From the NCBI GenBank assembly GCA_028554755.1, contig JAPTOF010000005.1, positions 17,954,001-18,018,000 of the forward strand: 64,000 nt of DNA. Direction: 5' to 3'. Positions 24,794 to 37,082 of the stretch are shown piece after piece. Below the pieces are notes generated by a model. It saw only the letters and a program-made list of their open reading frames with translations. It did not search any database and was not told the origin of the DNA. How positions within the stretch are numbered: the stretch's first letter is position 1; each line of letters opens with the position of its first letter. A program made the translations under genes and the position numbers. Origin of the DNA: Cordia subcordata (Eukaryota > Streptophyta > Magnoliopsida > Boraginales > Cordiaceae).

Positions 24794-24910
24794 GAGGGTG
24801 TTGGCTTTGCTTATTTATGACTTATAAGCATTAAATAGTAAAACGTATGCGAGAAAATGTTTTTTTTTATGTGTTTATAAACCACTAAATAAGCAAAGCC
24901 AAACACCCTC
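24794..24910. mobile_element. Short TIR MITE family B, copy 2
   Basis: Left end GAGGGTGTTGGCTTTGCTTA, right end inverted AAGCAAAGCCAAACACCCTC, identical over the right terminus to copy 1 at 8125-8240. 117 bp. Confidence 0.8.
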
Positions 24911-25912
24911 ATAATACTAGAACTTTACTAGAACTTTCTCTAATATCATATCTCAGAACTTATATTCATAATCTTGAGATTTTTTATGCATATGTAAGAA
25001 ATAAAAATATAAACATAACTTTACATGTATACCGAGCCGCGGGTATGTGTATATCCTGCCCCACTATCATCCCTAAAAAAGGCCCACCACATTAACAATT
25101 GGGCTGAATCCAAATGTTTATAGAACTCAAGCAGACTCATTTAGATTTGAGCCCGAGTTACTTTTCTGGGCTCAAACTGAATCGCCCTTGGGCCTTAGCT
25201 AAGCCCTTGCTGCTTCTGAGTCAAATCCTTAGCAAGCTCGAGTGCTGATTTGTTATGCATGATTACTAAGATTTATAAATGATTTCAGAATTTGATATTT
25301 CTATTACAATCCTCGTGCGCAGTAGTCTTCAATTTTATATGGCCTTGGACAGGGAATAGTTGAGGAAATAAATAGAAATCCTGCTCAAATAAATTTAATC
25401 ATCCAGATCGAATTGCTTTGAGTGCTATACAAGAGTCATTTGAGGATACATTTAATCGTTGAGAGAGGAAAAGCTTAAAAAAGAATAAATTGATTCTATT
25501 TCTTTAATCAAAGTCATATATCTCGAGATTTTATATAGATGATAGATTGAATTAGACTTTTTATGAAAATTTTTGTTGGAGAAAAAAAAGAAGAATGGAA
25601 AATATTTGGCAACTAACAACTTAGAGTAAGCATGAGCTGAAATATGTGCTTCATTACATGTATGAATTTTCCCGTTAAACATCCAATCCCCGTTAAGGAT
25701 TTATGCAAGTCTTAGTTGGGACAGTTCTGCAACTTATCATGCCACTGCTAGCCTAGTTTGAAGAGTTGACAAAGATTGCGTTTGGTTTATTTGTTTTCTG
25801 TTTTTATTTTTTACTTTTCATTCTTTATTTTTATTTTCTGAAAACAGTTTTTTGTCTTTGTTTTTTAAAATTTGAGAGAATGTATTCGGTTAACAAAAGT
25901 GTTTTTCTTTTT

Positions 25913-26132
25913 GATATTTATTTACAAAATTACTACTTTATTTTTTAAAACTTTTTGGAGATATTTACAAAAATTGCCACCTTATTTTTTTAAAAATTTT
26001 TTAGATATATTTACAAAATTGCGACATTGTTTCCTAAAATTTATAAAGTTATTTATACAATTATCACCTTATTTTTAAAATCTTTTAGAGCTATTTATAA
26101 ATTTGCCACGTTATTTTCTAAATTTTTTAGAG
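25913..26132 (+). repeat. Minisatellite, about five degenerate 42-48 bp units
   Basis: Each unit runs 'ATATTTACAAAATTGCCACC' then 'TTATTTTTTAAAATTTTTTAGAG', with drift between units. Explains the open frames on the plus strand here, which are repetitive Phe/Leu/Thr-rich translations and not genes. Confidence 0.75.
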
Positions 26133-26388
26133 ACCCACCAAAGAAAAAAAAGAGAGAGAAAGAAAAAGGAAGGAAAAGCAAACATCCCTTTAGGTTAGTG
26201 CCGTAAGATTCCCATTTAAATTACTTCGATAAAAGCTGATATGGAGCCAATAGTCAATCTTTTCATCAATGGAGGTGATAGATTGAGTTATATATATAAG
26301 AGAAAGAAACAGAAGAATAGGCAGCAGCCTTCATTTCAATTAGTATGCTGACATTGTTCTTGTTCCTGGGAGGGCAAGCAGCAACAAG

Positions 26389-26460
26389 GTCGTTGTAGTA
26401 TAGTGGTGAGTATTCCCGCCTGTCACGCGGGCGACCCGGGTTCGATCCCCGGCAACGGCG
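26389..26460 (+). tRNA. trnD-GUC (nuclear): tRNA-Asp (anticodon GTC)
   Basis: 72 nt without intron. The acceptor stem pairs GTCGTTG with CAACGGC (one T-G pair), discriminator G. The anticodon stem CCCGC/GCGGG encloses the loop CTGTCAC with anticodon GTC at 26422-26424. The T arm carries the box B sequence GGTTCGATCC; the D arm region TAGTATAGTGGTGAG is a good box A. CCA is not encoded, as expected for a nuclear gene. CAA motifs just upstream ('GCAACAAG') fit plant pol III start sites. It is the only RNA gene I recognise in the window. Confidence 0.98.
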
Positions 26461-26483
26461 ATTTATTATTATTATTATTATTA

Positions 26484-26490
26484 TTTTTTT
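26484..26490 (+). terminator. Pol III T-run terminator after tRNA-Asp
   Basis: Seven T residues 23 nt after the tRNA end, following a short (ATT)n run (26463-26483). Confidence 0.7.
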
Positions 26491-26530
26491 CTTTTCTAAA
26501 ATGATTTTTTTAATAATTATTTTCCCGCAC

Positions 26531-26538
26531 TATAAATA
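26531..26538 (+). promoter_or_regulatory. TATA box of the FYR/WD40 gene
   Basis: TATAAATA, 115-122 bp upstream of the ATG at 26653. The interval contains a (TG)n(AG)n run (26621-26645) that would be in the 5' leader. It lies only 70 bp after the tRNA gene. Confidence 0.6.
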
Positions 26539-26652
26539 ACAAGCTACTGAAGCATTTCTCTTTTTTGACGGTCATTCCCGCCATTTTCAACACACAGTGA
26601 AAGTGTAGCCGCACATAGTGTGTGTGTGTGTGTGAGAGAGAGAGAAGCAGCG

Positions 26653-29600
26653 ATGGCAAAAGCGAGCGGCGACGAGAAATCGTCGGTGGACGGATTGGAG
26701 ATCATATCAATCGGAAAGATGTACAGCGGGCCATGGGACAAGAAGTATTGGAGCTCCTCTAGGGTTCGTTTTCCATCTCCATCATCTACCTATGTCATAT
26801 TGTGTGCATTTTTGTGTGCCTGTGTAAATTGAAGAGGAAACATGAATTGTATACGCGAGTGTGTGGGATTTAATGTGTGCGAGAATTGTAATTCGTTTTT
26901 TTTTTCTTTTTTAAATGAAATTTTACAGTCTGATATGGTAGCTGGCTGGTTTTTGTTCATTGTTAATTGATTGTTATAGAATCTGATTTTCTGTATTTTT
27001 GCAATTTTGAGCTTTTTTTTGGTCGAAGAAAATTTGAGCTGAAAATATAGAGCTGTGGTAATCTTCTGAAGCTTAATTTGTAATTTAGTAAAAGTATTTA
27101 GACGAAGTAAGTTTTCTTCTTCTTTTTATTTATTTATTTTTGCTTAAGTCGATGCTTTAAGTAGAGGTTTTTCTGTCCAAAACTTTATGCTAGAGCAGAT
27201 AAATTTGTAATAAAAGGTTGTAATTAGTACACAAAGCTCTCGCAAATGAATAAGGTGTAGAAATGTTGTTTCCAGTCTTGATCCCAAGACCAAGTGTTCA
27301 TTGCGGCACCACGTAGGACCTTCAAATTACAAATTACCGGAAAAACTTTTTCTTGGTATAGTAGTGATGTGATAAAAAATAGTGGCTACTGCGGCTGAGC
27401 ATGAGCAACTTAGCCTAAAACGGAGAATTCTGTTTATCTGCAAGTAGAAAAGTGGTAGACTGTAATGGATATTAAGTTTTACTTGGTCCTAGAAATTGGT
27501 GTAGCGAGGGATGGTTTCTCGAGGCCTTGTCAGTTGGATAATAGAAGAATAAGAAAAAAATTTTAAAAACTTCTATATGTCAAAATGTGAGGTAAAATGA
27601 ATTTTCTTTGGAAGAACTGTTAATAGTATCTACAGTCTGCATATGAGCCAGCAAGATTAATTTCACATGGAAAACGCAGATAAAGGTGCAAGTTTCTGGA
27701 CTTGCGAGGTTAGGAAAGTCGATTTATGATTTACAAGCTGTTTGCGCTTCCTCCTGAGTTTCAGTTATGTTAGAATCCTGAATTGCAGGTGCAACAGAAA
27801 CAATGTTTGCGGACGAACGGGGTTTTTAGATCTTCCGAAGTAGCTAAGAATGAGAACTGAGCTAGTGCTGGTCTATTTAGCATTGTTGTATGGCTAGAGT
27901 TGGTTACTGTAAACTTAGATAAGAAGAGGTTGAAGAAAGTGGACAGGAGCACCCGAACAAACTTGGAGAGAGACGGGCTTAGTTAAACGAGGAGGGGGAT
28001 AGAGAGAGAGAGAGAGATCTTCAGAGAAAGAAGAAAATTAGAAGCAGAAGATGAAGTCAATCATCGAAAAGATGTTCCGCAATGGAAGAAAACATGAAAC
28101 TTTTCTTCTTATTCTTCTTTTAACTTTGATATTCCTCTTTTTCCTTTCTTTACCCTCATATTCCTCTCTTGGTGCATCTTGATTGTGGATTAAGTCAAAA
28201 TAGATTTACGCAGCTTGCCTTGATAGGATATAGTGTTTGTTAACTCAGTGCAACAAGTATCTTCAACCTCCAATTTTCTTCAAAAGGCATCTCACCAGTT
28301 CCTGTCCAGGCTGGAAATAAACTGAATTCTTGGGTACAACTTTTATTTTAATTGCTTCAATTTCAATTGGAATCAGACTAGAAAATCTGTTTCCTAAGGT
28401 CTTTGCACTATCCAACAATTTCTAACAATCCTTGGAAGTGGCTATTGCTGATAGCATTTCCTTGTTTTCTATTTCATAGACAGACATTATTGTACCATTC
28501 TCCCTAAAATCGGAGAAACATTCTTTTTCCTTCTCCTTATAAAGTTTTAATACCATTTTATCCGCTCAAGTGTCTTAAGATGGATGTCTCTACTCTTCAC
28601 AAAATTCAGTCAATGAATATGGGAGTTAGTTGTAACAATCATGCATTACCTAAACTCTTAACCATTTCTTGCACTTTGTTTTGGTGAGTCTATAAGCAAA
28701 ATGATGAATTGAGGTCTCAGCTGTTTATAATGATCATATTTTGCTCATAAGATGCATATTTTGCTATGTTTATATCAGCTAAACTGTATGCTTTGCAGGG
28801 CAAAGACCGGTATCCTTATCCCATTGGATACAATGCTGTGCGTACTCACAATGGTGTCTCATATAAGATGGAAATTCTAGAAGGTCTCAAGGGGCCTTTA
28901 TTCACGGTGTTTAGCTTGACTCAAATTCTTCAGACCTACACTCCTTAGTAGATGGTGTCTGTTACCTTTAGTAATAAATACTATATGCTATCATTTTATC
29001 TGCAGATTAGTTCAACTGAAGGAAAGTCTTGCTCTGGGCAAACTCCTGATATTGCATGGGAATGCTTTCAGAAGAAAGGCTCTTCTCAGATAAAGTTATG
29101 GCATGGTAAAAGATTCTCTTGCAAGATAGATGGTGTGGAGGTAGGTCCTGAGTCCTTTTTATACAATTTGTCAATTGTGGTGTAAGAGAATGAAACTATG
29201 AGTATAGTTCATGCTCTTGTATGTTTGTTAGATGTGTTAGCAATTGCAACAAGTGATCAACCCTCAAGGAACGAAACTCCATTTGTATTACTATCTGCAG
29301 TGCCTAGTAGTATTATATTTTACATATTGGCATCCGCAGTCAGTCTTTCCTTTATGCATATGCATCTAAGCAAATCTATTTGATGAACATGATAAGTTTG
29401 TTCATCAATTATAATGGAGCAGAGGAAGGGAATCTTCTTAAACTGCTAGGATGAGCTTAAATAAGCTAAGGTTTCTGTGGTATGTGTTTTTCTGGGGTTA
29501 TTAATTGTAATTGTGTCTTCTGACCTGACATTTTCCTCTGGATTAAGGTCTAACCAAAATGATCACTATCGTCATTACCATACCCGAACTTGAAAATGAA

Positions 29601-32600
29601 CTTCTGGAGTGTCTCTAATTGAGAGGCTAACTACAGTGGTCTTCTCGGAGTTTTTCCTTACTTCATTGATTACTTTCAGTGCATATAGATATGTTCTTCC
29701 ACTCAATTGATCATTCTATTCTGTTATTAGTTGTATATCGATGGTAGATCAGTCAGCTTGCGATTCGTACACTTTATTCTTTCTATGGTCTTTTATTGGT
29801 GTTGGTGGTGGAATTAATGATTTATGCTGGCAACAGAATAGTTATGGTTTACCTGTTTTATATAATGTTGCATTTGCATCTGCAAGGTGCAACGTATTTA
29901 TTTCATAAGTGATGTCTAGCTTTCTCTGTTTCTGACTACTTCTCTTTCTACATGGTATGCAGTTCTTTGGATTCAGAAATGCATTTGTCCAAAGATTATT
30001 GAGGGAATTGGTGGCAAACGTCACTGGAACTGTAGAACAGGGTTTTCCACCTTCCAGTTTTCGCAATGGTGCTACTAAGACAAGAAATCAACGCCAATCT
30101 GCAGAATCAACCACGTGTACAGATCTGCTACCGTACTTGGAAAAACCACGCGTGACGGGGAAGAGGAGCAGGAAAAATAAAGTCATTAACTTCAAATCTG
30201 TCAAAGTGGATGTTGTACAAAATCTTTGTCCTCAAGATGGGAATCATAATTCTGATGCAGCAAAATCAATAGAAAGTTCTGCCACCTTTTGTGCTTCAGA
30301 TGAAAATTATGGGTCTTGTGGTAGCCAACATGCTCCAGTGGACTTGGAAGATGTACTTTTCAAAGAATCAAGACAAACTTTACCAGAAAGGGACTCAAAA
30401 TTGGATTTTCCTGACATCTCTTGTAGTCACAAAGTGAATGATCTTCTTCTGCAAGACCCAACCAGACTTAGTAGCTCTAGAAGTTTTCAAGCTGTGGAAG
30501 AAGATGGCAGCTTTCCCAAAGATAAAGAACTTGAGACCCAACATTTAAGTAACAATATCGATGAAAAGATATTAATATCTGATAGCTTGCAAACTGTCAA
30601 CGATGCCAACGCTTTTGCACCTGATACCTTTTATCTCCCACCTGGTACTATTTCTCGATTATTATGTATTTGACCTAGGTAGATTTTAACTTCATTCTAG
30701 TTTCACTTACTACTCATGCTGCCTTGTTATGATCTCTCATTGCTTAATAAATAATATAAGAGCTTATCTGCAGATGAATCTTTTGATTCTGCCACAAAAA
30801 TCCCCTCAGAAGCTGACAATGGTAAAGATAAAACAGTTGCAACTGACTTGGTCATTTCTGAGGTTTTAGTAACTGAATCACGTCCAGAAGATGATGCTGG
30901 CTCATCTATCCCAAATAGTTCCCAGAAGAGTGAGACTGAATTGTTTGGCCAGGAAATAGCCAAATCAATGATGACATTACTGCTCCCTCGTGCTGTGCCT
31001 CTTCTTAAGACTTTCTCCAGAAGGAAAAAGCAAAACGTGAAATCTTCAGAAGATTTTCAATCTGATGAAAGAAATAACAATAATGGAGTCTGCCAGAGTG
31101 TTGCATCTACAGGTAAAGTACCTACTTACTCTTGACGACTTTGCTCATTGCTAGCATGTGGCATTCTTAATTTCAACTTTCCTACATCTTTCAGATTGCT
31201 GCAACACATCTCTTGTAATTTAGTCTAATCCTTTTCTCTTATAACTTGCAGTCACTGAACACATGGAAAAGTTACCTTTGGAAATTCAGGAGCATATGCA
31301 TCCCCCAAATAGTCATTCAGTTGTCCCAAATTTTAGTCATATTTATTCTGTTGTTCCTGACAGTTATGATAATGATGAGCCTGGGCGATGTTTGAGTAAT
31401 CCCCCAGCACAATATTCTGGTGATGCTGAAGTGGATCGAACTCATTTAAGTGGAGAACCTGGTACGGCTGAACCATCGAGGCTGGTTGTTAGTGTTAACA
31501 CAGTAGCTGGGTGCCCAGTCTGTCATACTGGACCAATTGACAGTAGAACGGGTCTTTGTTCTGGAAGACAGATAGCATTGAACCAGGGGACTGGAGAGGG
31601 TGACAGTTTAAAATACATACCTCATTTAGGTTGTAGATGCTCCCATAGGGAAGATAATTCCCTGAAATCCAGCGAGATTTCTTTGTGTGGTAATATCCAT
31701 TCTAGGCTGGAGGATTTTGAGAACTTACCTGACGGTACTGGAGGTATTGACATTGAACACTTTTTCCTATCTTATAGTTCTAATTCCTAACTTAAACTGA
31801 ATACATTGTCCAAATCTTTTAACTTGTATTTCTTGATGAGAGCTGAACTTCCTTGTATTTTCCGGTTGGAATATCTGTTAGTTGTTTGGAGGGTCGAAAT
31901 TACTTGTTTGTTGTTTGATCAAAACTTTGGGGTTGTTGTCTTTTCAGTTTGCCGCTAGAACAGTAAATTGAGACAGTTAATAATCATTTATTTCATGGCG
32001 ACGTTAAAACTCTAGGTCCTAAGTATTGGAATGTAGATGTTCATAATTTACTCAGATCCATCTCCCCTATTATATCATGCAATAACTACTAAACATGGTG
32101 CATTATGTTCAACAGATATAACCACCACAGCCCACTTGGTAGAAACCAAGAAATCTCTTTGTGTTCCACCACAAGAATCTAATCTTGACACTATGGGCTT
32201 TGAGTTACCTGCAAGTAATACCCCAGTTGTTGCTACAGGATCATCAATGATGTGCCCTTCTCTATTGGAAGGTGAACTTCACAGAGATTCAAAAGATACC
32301 TGTGGTTCCAAGATAGATGCACACTTACATAGTTTGGCTTCCTCAAAGTTCTCAGAAGTGAGCTCCTTTTGCCAGATTCCATCAAGAGATTGGTTACTTA
32401 GTAATGTCACCCAGGAAGCACTAAGAGATCGAGACCTTGCTGTTGATGATTCTGGTTCATATTTGCTTCACAATAGGGTAGGCAACATGACTGAAAACAA
32501 TGAAGTCAAAGAGTGCTCATATTCAAAAGCTCAGACGTTTCTGGAGCATAACAAACTTCTGGCTAAATATGTCCATCCCGGACCAATTTCAATGGTACTT

Positions 32601-35600
32601 TTGAGAATAAAAGAGATTGAGATATACATATGCACTGTATGTGGCATCTTAGGACAAGAAGAAAAAATGCTCTTTCTCTTCAAGGCACTAATGGAGGGAG
32701 AAAACATGGGATGCCCTTCTTTTATTGGTCATGTATCACTCGTATTGCCATCTTTTAGGGATGCCTTTGGTAGAGATGTAAGATGAATGTCCTTGTTATT
32801 CATTGTGATGATAACTAATTCTTTCTACCAAATGTGAGTAAGAGATTCTTCTTTGAGCAGGTAGCATTGGAGAAGTCTGGTATACAGTTCACCCCAGATG
32901 CCAAATCCCTAGTTCTGCTGAACTGCATAAGAACTCCTTGCTGCAGGTTGGTGATTGAATACAAGCTTCTTGTAAGTTTTAATGTAATTGGTGATACTCA
33001 GAATACTAACTCAATTAGTTCTCCCAGGAAGGTTGACATTCATTGCCCATGTGGATCATGTAAAGCTGATTCCTGCGAGAAAAATGCAGTTAAAATTGTG
33101 GCAGTAAAAGATGGTTTTATTTCAGTCGTGACCAAACTGAAAACAAGTAAAAGTGTGTGCTGTATACTAGTTTGTGAGCCTAATTTCCTCATTGCTGCCG
33201 AGGAGAGTGGAAAGCTGTATCTATGGGTTATGAACTCAAGCTGGAGGTATTTTCTGGAGAGCTTGCCGAACCAGTTTTTAGCTTTTGGTTCTTCAGCTCA
33301 TAGTTTTCATTTATAGAATAAGCCTTTAGATGAATAAATTAGTTTTGAGGGTGAATTAATTAAAAAGAAAATCTGAAGTCTCATCAATAGGGCATACTCT
33401 ACATATTTGTGTAGTTTCCTTGGCTCTTGGAGCAGTTCACTGAGGCTGGTGGTAAACTGAATGCTGTTTCCTTTTTCCTGTACTGTGATATTAACTTAGC
33501 AGTTACTGCAGACTGTAATACTAGGAATTTCGTTTCTATAATGGACTCACTTACAAATACGTTACATCTCAGGTCTGTTTACTGTTCTTTGATCTTTAAA
33601 TCTGATGACAGGTGTTTGTAGCAGGTGAGTTCAGTAAATTAATCAATATCCTGTGGTTATAAGTAATAACACTGACTGTACTTTCTGGTAAACAATTCAC
33701 AACGTATACTTTTCTTCACTCCTTCCTTCAAGAAAAAGGAGAGAGTATATACTTTCTGTGTTTGCCAAAAAATTGATCCCTCTTCAAAAGTGAACATGTA
33801 CCAAAATGTCGCAAATCTTAATCTGTCCTTGGATTCTTGAGTATCCAAGCAGCCAAATGCCAGATAGGACACTTTAATGAACAAGTCGAATAAAAAGGTC
33901 TCCTATATAAGGAAGAGCCAGTCATGTTACTTGAGTTTGTACCTCTGTGGGGAGCTATCAGTGTTCAACTTTATGCATATTACAACTTGTTTGATGTTTG
34001 GGTCTATTATTGCTGTTGTCCCTAAAAATGTTAACAATGAGGTTATTCATTCATAATTTTCTATTCCTGTAGTGAACATTTGAATTCCAATTGAACACTT
34101 AACTTGCAGTGCCAAAACAGAAGAATGCTATTTACCTACATCTGAGTGTGTGCCACCCTGTTCGATGGAGCTGAAGAAAATTCCAAAATCCACGGCTCTA
34201 GTACTTGGTCACAACGGTCTTGGAGAGTTTTGCCTATGGTATGCTGCCTTTTTGCGTTGCATGGTTCATTTGGTTACACCTTTTAAAACTATTTTGGTTT
34301 GCTACTATTACTTTTTTGCATTGCTTGTTAATATCGAGTTGTCGGCTACTCATGCTTTTACTATTTCATGGGGATCCATTATATATGGTTTTAGCATACT
34401 GCATTATTTTATGCATTACATTTATGCTTCCGTTTTGAGGTCAACCACTATTTTTCTTCTTTTCTTTTCTACTCGTCTTGTCTCTGCCAGAATTTTACTA
34501 ATCGCCTTTCTTTTCTGTAATCTGATTCTGATTTCTTTTATCCTTTTCTGGGCCACTGCAAATGGCTGGGGAAAAAGGAAGAAAATAATTGAATATTACA
34601 TGCTCGTAATCTTGTTCCCTGAAAAATGAAAATTGATCATAGAATAAGAGAATCAGCAGACTGCTATGTTCTTTGTAGGTATTTCTTTCTTATCATGACA
34701 GTAGGTTCTGGTTGTCTAGGGATATATCCAAAAGGAGTCTTGTGTCTACATTTTCTGCCCCAGGCACCTCATTTTACCAATTCATTCCAGTCAGTTGCTT
34801 TAGTTGGCAACAGAAAGGAAGTTTTTCTGTCGATACTAATGTGGAAGAGTACATCAATGAAATAGTGAAGTCAATGGGAACGAACCATGGTGCCTTCCCA
34901 ACTGATGTTCAAGACATGGCCATCTGGCTTCTTACTTTGTCGGGTCCTGATCCACAATGTGGTCATACATCAAGCCAGTTGCACACGGACACCATTCGAT
35001 GCTGGAAGCTTGGGCTGTTAACTAAAAACATGATGATTATGGGAAGTGCGATGGACCCAAGGTAGATACGAATCATGTCTTAAAGTTAATCTAAAGATAT
35101 ACCTTAGCTCTAACCTCATACGTTATACTTATTATTTTGTGCCAATTTCTTGTTTAAAACTCTTACATTCAATTGTATTATGCATTCTTGGTCCTGTAGT
35201 GTAGAGTTTATCAAAGCTGTTTCCAATAAGATCACATTATTGTCCTTTGGCCTCGTCAACTGGAAATGCTCGCGTATAGTATGCAATTGTTGTTTATAGT
35301 TACAGTATACTAAATAAAGCAAAACACAAATGGTGACCTGTCTGTGGGCTTTTTGAGTTTTGACAATATGATTTCCCAAGAAAATAAAAAATATATCATG
35401 GATTGTTCACTTCTTACCTTTCTTCTAACCTAGAGTTTGTTCTGTCTCCTGTTTTTCGTTTGTTATTGTTTAGAAAAAGTCTTGCTAATTACTAAAATAG
35501 ATGACAAAGTGGCTTTACACTATAATTCAGGGCTGTCGTGGTAGGTGCATCAGCCGCTTATGGAATTATTGGTAGACATGATGGACTTGTGTACATGTGG

Positions 35601-36323
35601 GAATTGTCTACAGGAGTTAATTTGGGCAGTTTCCATCACTTCAAAGGTACCCCTGATGTTAATAACTAACTTATTCATCCACTAACATTACTGGCTGTTG
35701 TTTCTATATTCTGCTGTAGCCTGGTGATTGGTGTGGTGAAGAAGAAAACTTTAGTCTTGCTATTATTTTGGGAGTGTTAAGAGTTGGGAAAAGCAGACAG
35801 GGTACAACTCGTTAGCTTATTCAATAGGTATTCAGATTTCAAATATTAAATCACTCAGGGCAATTGCGTCCTGACAAGTTGTGAAGAAGCTTAAAATAAT
35901 TTAAGACATTATTTAAAGAGCTTCCAGAATGAGTCAAAGCATCCAAAGACTTGGAGATGTTTCTGTATGGCAGAGTTTTTAAGGAAATGTGTTTTCTTCC
36001 TGCTAGAACGGATTTTTTGGCAGATTATTGTAAGCTTTTCAGGCCCAAGCCCCTGGAAAAAAAAAAGAAGAATATCACGCACACAGAGAGACACATACGG
36101 TTTAATTCAGTGCATGCTTGCATAGAGGCTGATGATGTCTGCGATGTCAGTTATAACCAGCTACAGCTTCGATGACACGAGAGAACTCTTACGCCCTTTT
36201 TTTTTTTTTTAATTTTCGTTGATAGGTGAAAGACCATCATGTATTGCCACTGAAGGTTCAGGATCCGGAGCATTTGCTGTAGCTAGCGATGGAGGTCAGT
36301 TAAGGATCTACTTGCAGTCTTAA
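26653..36323 (+). CDS. FYRN/FYRC and WD40-like repeat protein (TBRG1-like), probable nuclear protein
   Basis: Thirteen exons: 26653-26763, 28799-28906, 29006-29140, 29963-30644, 30774-31112, 31252-31734, 32116-32777, 32861-32946, 33028-33246, 34110-34238, 34720-35061, 35531-35646, 36226-36323. All phases fit and give 3510 nt, 1169 residues. Residues about 15-75 are an FY-rich N-terminal (FYRN) domain (MYSGPWDKKYW, YPYPIGYNAVRT) and 74-140 an FYR C-terminal (FYRC) domain (TPDIAWECFQKK, FFGFRNAFVQRLL), the pair found in TBRG1, trithorax-type and JmjC chromatin proteins. Residues 140-840 are acidic, Ser-rich and probably disordered. The C-terminal third has WD-like strands (GKLYLWVMNSSW, GEFCLWD, GLVYMWELSTG, GGQLRIYLQS). 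No catalytic domain is seen, so a chromatin adaptor role is inferred. Exon 6 may end 9 nt later at a second donor; exon 8/9 flank an 81-nt in-frame intron. Confidence 0.88.
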
Positions 36324-36622
36324 CTGTGACTTGGATAGTCGAAAACAGACGCATTAGCATATTTCATAGCAGGACATTAACACAATTCTTTTGATTTCTG
36401 TGAGCTTTCTCCTGTAAGGTCAACAAGTTCACAGCATAGACTATAAGGTTTACTATTTGGCATTACGAAACTTTGGGTAAATATGTTTCTATCTTAACAT
36501 CAGGATGTTAACATAAATTTAGGTACCATATATGAATGAGGCTTGTTTTGTCTTGTAACACGGAGGTTTAAAGCAGGTATCCTGATAAAATCTTTACCTT
36601 AATCACGCTTCTAGGTTCCCCA

Positions 36623-36624
36623 AT

Positions 36625-36676
<52 letters not shown>
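36623..36676. repeat. (CA)n(TA)n compound microsatellite
   Basis: About 8 CA units followed by about 18 TA units, in the 3' flank of the FYR/WD40 gene. Confidence 0.95.
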
Positions 36677-36684
<8 letters not shown>

Positions 36685-36881
36685 CTGTCGCAAGAGTAAA
36701 CAGGAAAATCTCCCCTTTGATTGAAGGGGTTGAGATGTTCTGTTACATCGTGGGAATTTGTAGTCTTACAGTGAATCTAAGAAAAAAAATAAAAAAGATG
36801 AAAGGAAGAGATGAGCAACAAGCCAAACGAGGTTCTTTTGAGGCCTTTTAAATCAAAAAGGCAAACCTGACTCCTTGGACG

Positions 36882-37082
36882 TGGGAATGGCAGCAATTCG
36901 GATAACCGCAAAACCTATTAGATCTCGGTTTCGGTTTTTCGCTTTGCTAATGCCTAAAGCCAAAACCTATCAGGTTATCTGTTAGAAATCTAACAAACAC
37001 TTTACCAGTTTCTGTTATCGGTTTCTTTATCGGGCCAATGCCTTTCAAATTCGGATTTAAACCTTAACCATTATCATCCCTA
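36882..37082. mobile_element. Short hAT-type MITE with 8-bp target duplication
   Basis: Left end TGGGAATGGCAGCAATTCGG and right end (reverse complement) TAGGGATGATAATGGTTAAG match the same TAGGGATG-type consensus as 9976-10823. Flanks are CTTGGACG (36874-36881) and CTTGGACT (37083-37090), seven of eight identical. Interior is rich in 'GGTTATC' and 'TTTCGG' motifs. 201 bp. Confidence 0.75.

Larger units (their letters stand above)
23530..26388. other. Intergenic, upstream of the tRNA gene
   Basis: AT-rich; (TA)n/(TG)n runs near 23575-23617 and 24169-24193. Contains MITE family B copy 2 and a minisatellite listed separately. No gene seen. Confidence 0.5.

Noticed and set aside
33427..33621. 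Possible extra exon between exons 9 and 10 of the FYR/WD40 gene
   Set aside because: Exon 9 and exon 10 join in phase across a WD motif without it, and it lacks a fitting splice pair.
34239..34629. Hydrophobic multi-span protein suggested by reading on from exon 10 of the FYR/WD40 gene
   Set aside because: A consensus GTATGC donor ends the exon at 34238 and the WD motif resumes in phase at 34720; the hydrophobic run is T-rich intron sequence.
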